64,000 nt of DNA from Mugil cephalus (lineage: Eukaryota > Chordata > Actinopteri > Mugiliformes > Mugilidae). A model generated the notes under the pieces. It worked only from the letters and a program-made list of their open reading frames with translations. It was not told the origin of the DNA and ran no database searches. The stretch is from contig NC_061785.1 in the NCBI RefSeq assembly GCF_022458985.1, positions 7,554,204 through 7,618,203 of the forward strand, in the 5' to 3' direction. This document shows, piece by piece, positions 57,901 to 64,000 of the stretch. Position 1 is the first letter of the stretch. The number at the start of each line of letters is the position of its first letter. The translations under genes and the position numbers were made by a program.

Positions 57901-60900
57901 ACCCTTCCTGTTACACCACATTTTTATAATATCTCTCTCTGCCTCGTCTTCCTGTCGTGCAGAGTGCAGGAATGGTGAAGTCTAAGAGGATTCCCTATCT
58001 GGCTAATAAGGAACAGGTGAGGGCCTCTCCGCGAGGCAACATCTTGATCTAATCTACGCATGCGGGGGTGCCTCGTCTCCTAGAGGAGCAACATCCTCTA
58101 ATTTCTGCGAGTAAAACATTCTTAGGAGTTTTATGGATATGTCTTAAACGGAGATGTTTCATTTTAAGAGGCAGTCGGAACCCGGCGAAGGAGCAACTTA
58201 ACTAGACGACACAGGCAAAGCCTGTGAGGCCAGTCAGTGATTTAGCACAAAATATTCCATGTCAAACAGGACCACCCAGCGATGTGTGATAGGTGACGTT
58301 TGAAGTAAAATCCAATACGCTCTCTAACTTAAAGTCAAACTGCACGTCAATGCTTGCAGCATTGGGCCAAACAAAGTGTGGCCTTCAGATTTCAACACAT
58401 TTTTTGAGGACGGCTGCCTGAGATTATGATGAATGGCACATGAAGTTGAAAATAATTGAAATCATTACGTCTAATTGATTGAGCCCTTCGGCATTCAACA
58501 TGATGGATTGCAAGGCATCGCCATTACCCTATCCAGTGTACACAGGGCATTTTTAACATATTACAAGTGAGCTTCTGTGAGAGGGGCCGCGAGTACACCT
58601 GAAATGAAAGGTCTAAGCTTACTACTCACCCCTCGACCGCTGCACTTGGCCGAACACTCGTGCACGCCGAACAAGCTGACGTTCTGACACTGACGATTCA
58701 GACACATCTGAAGCAGACAAAGACATGAAAAATTCACACGGTGAGCTCAAAGAGCAACGCCAGCAATATTGTGGACCTTTTAATCTTTTAAAGGGAAAGG
58801 AAAAAAACAACCAGACCCAGCTCCCTATTTCTTTTAATTTGTCCCTGACAAACCACTCCAGCCGTGGATCAGCAGAGCATGAAATATAATTACGTTACCG
58901 CTGTGATTTTCAAGAATACATCAAAGATTAAGTTATTACACAGAGGCTGCTCAGAGGCGCCACACCCAAATATGTCAAGGGTGAATGTGAAGATGAGCGG
59001 GCACGGAGGGTTTAATGCTGGAACCGTTGGAAGATGAGGGCGAGGAGGGATCCTCCTTATGGGTGGAGGTTTCTAAGTAAATTAAACTAAATGGAGTATC
59101 AGTGAAGTGCCCACGGGCTAAATGGACGACCACTGACAGATGCCAAATAGACTGAATAGCTGTGAGTCAATTTAAGATCTGGAACGATGAGAGCACACAC
59201 CCTTTTCAGAACATCTTGATCATGGCCTTTCATTCCACACTCATTTATTCCACTCTTATTTTCCAGCATTTCAAATTCTGTCCCAGCTCAGCCCTATTAA
59301 TAGTTATCATTACTAGCTAGAAGTGGCTGACTGCTACAATATTAAATTTAAGTCCTGCTTTAGCTCAATTATATTAAGTAAAATGGAGTCCTTTTGCTCT
59401 ATTGAATTGTATTGTGTTGTATCCATGCAAGTTTCTTTAACTTTGACAACCCCATTTTAGTCAGGGGGCTAGGAAATCCAGTTTAACAGCGCCACAAACT
59501 GCATGCTCCAAAATGATCATAGTGTTGAATTACTGCCTTTCTTAAGCTGTTTCAACATAAAACTCCACATTAAATCAGTCCTGAAGGAGGATTTAGTGCA
59601 GGATTGTTATCACCAGTGCACCTAAAGTTTTGGCAGGTGAGCGTATTTATCCCTGACGGATTAAAGTTGTGTCACACCGCGCTGCAGTTGTCAGAGCTGT
59701 TGCCTCACAGCCATAAGGTTCTGGATTTCAATCCGAGGGCTTTTGTGTGCGTAGCTGTGCATGTGCGGGTTTTGTATTCTAAATTGAGAGGTTGTTATTC
59801 TCCGTGTAAGCCCTGCGATGAACTAGCGACATGGAGGATCCCTGGATCGTACCCCGTCTCCAGCCCCTCTGACCCTCTACAACAGTGGTGTCAAACATAC
59901 GGCCCACCGGAGGGTCTAATCTGGCCCATGGGATTAAAAAAAAAATGCAAAAAAAAGTAATTGCTATTTCTAATTTGTCCACTGTTTTATTCAGCTTAGT
60001 GTACAGAGGACAACACCCCGAACTTAACAGCAGACAGCAGTGTGCTAAAACTGCACTTTATTTTCTTAACCTCCGACCATAGCTTTTGTTTGGTATGCAC
60101 TTTTAATTTCTCCAAGGTATTTGGGATCAGTAGGACCTAAGACGTATAAAAACTAAGCATCATCTTTCAACAGAAAGTAGTAGTTTTTGGAAAAAAACAA
60201 AAAAAAAAACAATGTCCTCATATGTGGACACTGGGACTATTTTATTATTTATATTATAATAAAGTCACCAATGTCTGACATATATAAAACATGGCTGAGC
60301 AAAACCAGAATTGTGAACAATGAAGTCCCAATCCCCTCAAACAAGTTCTTGCTAATTAGCAAGGTTGTAGCCATTTGCAATTGATAAAATGTGTTAAATT
60401 TGCAGGTCATATCAAACTAGACACGTTAATAAGCATAAATAAATACGCTTTAACCATAGAATTTGATGGGTTTTTTTTCCCCGTCAGCTTTTCTCTAACT
60501 ACTAAAGACTAAAAATGTCCACTAACGAGGACAATGGGTTTAAATGAAGCGGAATAAGCTGCAATAAAACCTAAAACTAATGTCCCCATATGAGGACACA
60601 GGGTCTCAGGAGGTCTGGCTGTTCATAAAATGTTTTGCAAAAGGACAAATTATTCCCATAATGTACTTAAACTTGTTTGCACTTAAACAAAGGGAAACAT
60701 TTGGAGTATTTATTATAGGTTATTGTGTTATTATGTTACTGGTCCAGCCCACTTAAAGTCAAATTGAGCAGTTTTGGACCCCTGAACTAAAATGAGATTG
60801 ACACCCCTGCTCTAAGGATAAGTTGTTATAGATGATATACAGATTAATATGTAAATATCCGTTCAGGTATTGCACATACATAGGAAGAACATATATTTTG

Positions 60901-62157
60901 CATGTAGTGTAGCAGGAAGGGAAACATTCCCTTCAACAAACAACAACTTTGCGTGTCTGTCTACACTGGCTGCATTTAACCATCCCAGGCCTCAGCTCTC
61001 ACCATTCCGTCTCCACACTTGGTCCCCGTCAGGACCAGGCCGGGGTCGGGCATGTCATCGCCCAAGTAGACGTGAGTGCCCCTGCACAGTATCCTCCCCC
61101 CTTCCTTCAGCGGGATGTTTGTTTCTATGGAAACAGCATTGGTGCCAATTACGGGGCGGTTAGCTCCTCCTTGACACTGGATTTTGCCACACTTAGCATC
61201 TCTGTAGAGAACAACCAGAAGAATAACAATGTGGTAATTGAATTACATGTCACAGTTCTCCCAGATGCGCATGGGGGCAATTAGTTTTCCTCTCGCCCGT
61301 GCTGTCCAATTAAAGAAACAGAAGAACAGGCAGTTTTTATTTTCTGTTGTTTTCAAATCGCTTCCTGAGAGATTTACACTAAATAACTCAATAACTCTCA
61401 GTTACGACTGCAGCTAAGCATTACTTCTATTGTTTAATGCTATTTTATTTTTTTCGATTTAGTGTGGTTGCTTGAACACTTCATCGCACACTATATTCCA
61501 GTCTTTAGCATTGAAACAGCGTTTGACATGCAATAAAATACATTCATTAGTTTCCATGGGAGCATCAGGTTTTACCGTGCTTCACATTTTGCGAAGGAGC
61601 CCTTTGAGTCCTTGCCGCAATTGCCATAGGGGTCTCCTGCCGAGTTTACCCTTTCGAAGCAGATGCCCGGTGCCGCCTTGGCTCCTACAAGACACAATAA
61701 AACGTGACAGAAAAGCAGCGACCATCGTTGGAGGTGTCCGTGGCGCGGGCGGACCTTTGGTACGCACCTTGCCCCCACAGCGTGATGCACTGCTGCTCGT
61801 GAGTCTGGCAAATGCCGTTGTAGCAGTAGCCGTCCACCTTTTGGCAGGCGTGGCCGTCGTGAAGGTAAACGTTGGAGGGGCAGTGAGGGCTGGCTCCGGT
61901 GCAAAACTCTGGCAGGTCACAAGAGTTACTGGATTCGCGGCATGGAGTGCCGGCCAGCTTCAGCTACGCTCGAAAGTAAGCATGAGACACAAAGATCAAC
62001 AGGTAAGGTTTGATGAAAATGAAAGACCAACCTTCTGTGAAAATACTGCGACATAGCTAGCCATTACCTGACAGTCCTGGCAGCACTGCCCATGTGCACA
62101 GATGGCATCGCCTTTCAGAGTGCAGGTAGTCGCATTGCAGCAGGGATTCATACATTC
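50311..62157 (-). CDS. adam12: ADAM12, C-terminal 11 coding exons (5' part outside window)
   Basis: Type I membrane disintegrin-metalloproteinase of muscle, bone and mesenchyme. Exons in window: 62157-62068, 61963-61768, 61684-61576, 61201-61003, 58707-58630, 56194-56086, 55768-55633, 55077-54966, 54061-53798, 50638-50475, 50380-50311 (TGA). They give 508 codons plus a stop with matching phases. In order: second half of the disintegrin domain ([12 protein letters not shown], loop [14 protein letters not shown]), Cys-rich domain ([48 protein letters not shown]), EGF-like module across two exons (CSGRG / [19 protein letters not shown]), a transmembrane helix in the 55768-55633 exon followed by IKRK, and a Pro-rich cytoplasmic tail with SH3-type stretches ([30 protein letters not shown]). 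The tail ends IKYSS. The signal peptide, prodomain and protease domain are upstream of this window; I found no further exon in 62158-64000. Confidence 0.96.
51357..52012. repeat. dispersed repeat family C, copy 2
   Basis: Lies in the adam12 intron between the exons ending at 53798 and starting at 50638. It carries the same ordered blocks as 1-1710 but without the inserted family A element, so it is the empty site for that insertion. It is also shorter between the GTTGACTCTG block and the ATCTTATCTGA block. Confidence 0.72.
52770..52918. mobile_element. family B element, truncated, adam12 intron
   Basis: Reverse-oriented part copy: GGTCTGGTCTAGATGGGTGC, then AAGTTTCCCAGCAGAACAC, ending GTTTTAATGTTGTGGCTGAT. 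One terminal repeat only. Confidence 0.55.
54915..54952. repeat. (TG)n / (CA)n microsatellite beside adam12 splice donor
   Basis: A 38-base run that is CA-repeat on the adam12 strand, starting 14 bases inside the intron after the exon that ends at 54966. Confidence 0.95.
55264..55602. mobile_element. family B element, adam12 intron
   Basis: Reverse-oriented, about 340 bases, with both ends (AAGGCATAACATTATGACCA and CATAATCTTATGCCTGATCA). It lies about 190 bases from the exon at 54966-55077 and ends 31 bases before the transmembrane exon (55633-55768). Confidence 0.68.
56568..57330. mobile_element. family B element split by family A copy 2
   Basis: Bases 56568-56681 are reverse-oriented family B (GTGTAACCTTATGACCACTT ... 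TCCTGTGGTGTCTGGCAACA). The continuation, TGTTGGTAGTGGAGGCCTTT, follows directly after the inserted family A element at 57253. The two halves align with the unbroken 40.4-kb copy, which reads across the joint without the insert. Confidence 0.62.
56682..57252. mobile_element. non-autonomous DNA element, family A, copy 2
   Basis: Termini CAGTACGTTTACAACT (56682-56697) and GCATGTAAACGCATTG (57237-57252) are inverted relatives of copy 1. Its reverse complement contains GCAGCGGTTGTGGAGCATG and a TCTTAATCGGATAAGGAGAA block that parallel copy 1. It sits inside a family B element, whose sequence resumes at 57253. The minus-strand ORF across 56753-57151 shows no recognisable domain. Confidence 0.7.
57343..57535. 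mobile_element. 193-base element with about 38-base inverted repeats
   Basis: GTCTGTGAAGGTTCTGAGTC at the left is mirrored by GACTGAGAACCTTCACAGAC at the right, with CAGGTCATGGTAA/TTACCATGACCTG continuing inwards. In an adam12 intron, directly after the split family B copy. Non-coding, MITE-like. Confidence 0.65.
59883..60809. mobile_element. hAT-like element in adam12 intron
   Basis: Begins CAGTGGTGTCAAACATACGG and ends GAGATTGACACCCCTG; the flanks CTCTACAA and CTCTAAGG share CTCTA. 927 bases, no transposase ORF. The interior holds a near-palindrome, GTCCNCATATGNGGAC, at about 60213 and 60583. Confidence 0.7.
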
Positions 62158-64000
62158 CTTCAAACAGACAAGGAAAGGAAGGGGCGAAACAAAGGTAAAG
62201 AAAAATTAAGTTTGAGATCATATTTCACCTCAGTGCAAAAACTTCGACTTTGTTATCGGAGGGAATGAAGCCCTAGGAAGACGTGCTCCATGGCAACTAA
62301 GAAAAACACACTGCAGAGGAAAGAAAACAACAGTTTCTTTCCGTCTGAGAGGATTTGAAAGCTCACTCAGACCGCGGACTGCGTGACGAGGGGAAAGAAA
62401 AGGACGGACAACAAAAACGACTTCAATAAACCAGCAAAATATTTCATAATATAAAGATATTGGCTAGTGTAAATGAAACAGGCCAATGTGGTAAGCACCA
62501 CAACAGACTCCATGTGACCACAATGAAGTAATGAAGAAATAAAACTTCAAAAAGAAGAACAATAGATTTATATGAAGGCCCAAATTCTTCTTCTTCTTCT
62601 TCTTCTTCTTCTTCTTCTTCGCAGTTGATTCAGTAGCTTTACCAACAAACTGTAACACACGGAGATATCGAAAAATCTCTCTCATCATATGCCTTAAATG
62701 AAATGCTGTTTTAACATAAGACTCACTCAGATATTCTCATCCTCATATATGTAGTTGAAGTTGATTTATTTGACATATTTTATATATTAATCTTTGCGCA
62801 AATATTCACTTTGTCTCACGTTGCTTTAAAATGATTCTTTCAACAAACAAAGCCTTCGTCTTCTTCATGGAGCCAGAGAACACAGTGAACATCTTACTAA
62901 CAAAATCAAGAACCAATTACCTTGAAAAAAAAAATGTTTAATGACTGCATTTTTCAGGTTGACTGATTTAATTGTTTTTCTCTGAAATAATCATCCCCCC
63001 CCCCCTTTTTTTTTGGAGCGCAGACAAACAGACACTCTTGGTACCCCACCGCCCCCTGTAACCTATCCCATCTCACCGCGGAGCACCATCTGTTTCACGT
63101 TAGTCTTTATCATGACCCGTGCACCGTACCAATCAGCGACTCCCTGCCTCTTCTGATGCACAAGGAGAGCCAGAATTCAATCAAGGCTCAGCGGATAAGA
63201 TATGTACGCGAGTGAGCCCGCCGGAGCAAATGATCTCTCTCGCAGAGGCAGGACGACGGGCCGACCCCTAGAGGGGGTCTCGCCATTATAGTCTGAATAT
63301 ACTCTGCAGCCCGAGTGCAGTTAGAGTCCGGAGAAAGTAGACGGATGGAGCTGGCAGGGGACGCAGCTGACATGATGGGCCTTCCAGAACTTCTTTCAGA
63401 CTGAAACCCATTAAGGGCCTTTCCCATGGTCTCTGGAGCCAAAAGAGGCAGCGGAGGAGTGACGCTGAAAAGAAGTAGCCAGTGATTGTGAGGAACAAGA
63501 CCCAGGCTTTTTAATGAGACTTTTTTTTTTTTTTTTTTTTTTTTAATGGTGGAGAGAGATGCTGTCTGAGCACTCTGATCTGGCCCGGGTTGGCATGACG
63601 CTGCTCAGCTCTGTGGAGAGCTTTATTATTGCTCCTGGATCAGACCCAGGAGCTTATGTTAGCTCTTTGTTTTTAAGGACAAGTCCACTTTCAAGCTGAG
63701 GGCCTGAAAGCAAACAAAAAGCCGGGGATAAAGGTGTAAACAAAAGACAACGAGGCATTCTCTCATTTAGGCCATTATGTAATTCGTAATATCCTTCCAA
63801 ACCATAATGGACGTCTCCTTCATTTTTCCTGATTCTGTTTTTGGTAACCTGCCTCTGGTAATTGTCAGCTGCGTCGCATTGAACTGTTTAATCAGCCCCG
63901 CATTCGGAACTGACGGCAACATGTGCCGCCATTGTGTGTGTGTGTGTGTGCGCGCCAGTGCAGATTCATAATTCACTCGTTGACATGGTGAAACTGTCAG
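62158..64000 (-). other. adam12 intron, continues past the window
   Basis: No exon coding for the first half of the disintegrin domain was found. The stretch holds the TTC microsatellite, poly(T) runs (63000, 63520) and a TG run at 63932. The next exon should lie to the right of the window. Confidence 0.5.
62585..62620. repeat. (TTC)n microsatellite
   Basis: About twelve TTC units in the adam12 intron at the right of the window. The Lys-rich minus-strand frame across it is not a gene. Confidence 0.9.

Noticed and set aside
61472-62056. 194-residue plus-strand frame
   Set aside because: It is the antisense shadow of two adam12 disintegrin/Cys-rich exons, which translate perfectly on the minus strand.
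62158-64000. Additional upstream adam12 exon
   Set aside because: No Cys-rich disintegrin coding sequence with acceptor and donor was found on the minus strand.

Overview
The window is eukaryotic, vertebrate nuclear DNA, almost certainly from a ray-finned (teleost) fish. It holds multi-exon genes with GT-AG introns, long AT-rich non-coding stretches, microsatellites and fish-type DNA-transposon remnants. I found five protein-coding genes by reading exons across splice sites; all phases close and all visible stops fit. From left to right they are mmp21 (minus), uros (minus), bccip (plus), dhx32 (minus) and the 3' part of adam12 (minus). As I recall human chromosome 10q26, this is the same order and orientation (MMP21-UROS-BCCIP-DHX32-FANK1-ADAM12), except that no fank1 exon is visible between dhx32 and adam12.

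Layout. 1-27.5 kb: no supported gene; a repeat-rich left edge (1-2.1 kb), then mostly unique AT-rich DNA with scattered transposons, a large (TCTA)n array and a concentration of POU-octamer sites, which looks like a flanking regulatory landscape. 27.5-31.7 kb: mmp21, 7 exons, 685 codons, with a TATA box. 32.0-35.96 kb: uros, 9 coding exons, 261 codons, divergent from bccip across a short GC-box-containing promoter region. 35.96-38.8 kb: bccip, 7 exons, 304 codons. 39.4-46.45 kb: dhx32, 11 exons, 740 codons, tail-to-tail with bccip. 46.5-49.6 kb: intergenic DNA with two hAT-like fragments. 49.6-64 kb: the last 11 coding exons of adam12 (508 codons, disintegrin domain to cytoplasmic tail); its 5' exons lie beyond the right edge.

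The genes do not form a pathway. Uros is a heme-biosynthesis enzyme, bccip a BRCA2/p21-interacting protein, dhx32 a degenerate DEAH helicase, mmp21 a left-right asymmetry metalloproteinase and adam12 a membrane disintegrin-metalloproteinase. Their linkage is old vertebrate synteny.

I found no unknown genetic system. The best leads are: substitutions in both nucleotide-binding motifs of dhx32; a long sequon-rich linker with two furin-like sites in the mmp21 propeptide; a DNA element nested twice inside other repeats; a microsatellite expanded inside one copy of a local repeat; a CA repeat next to an adam12 splice donor; and the octamer cluster in the gene-free flank.
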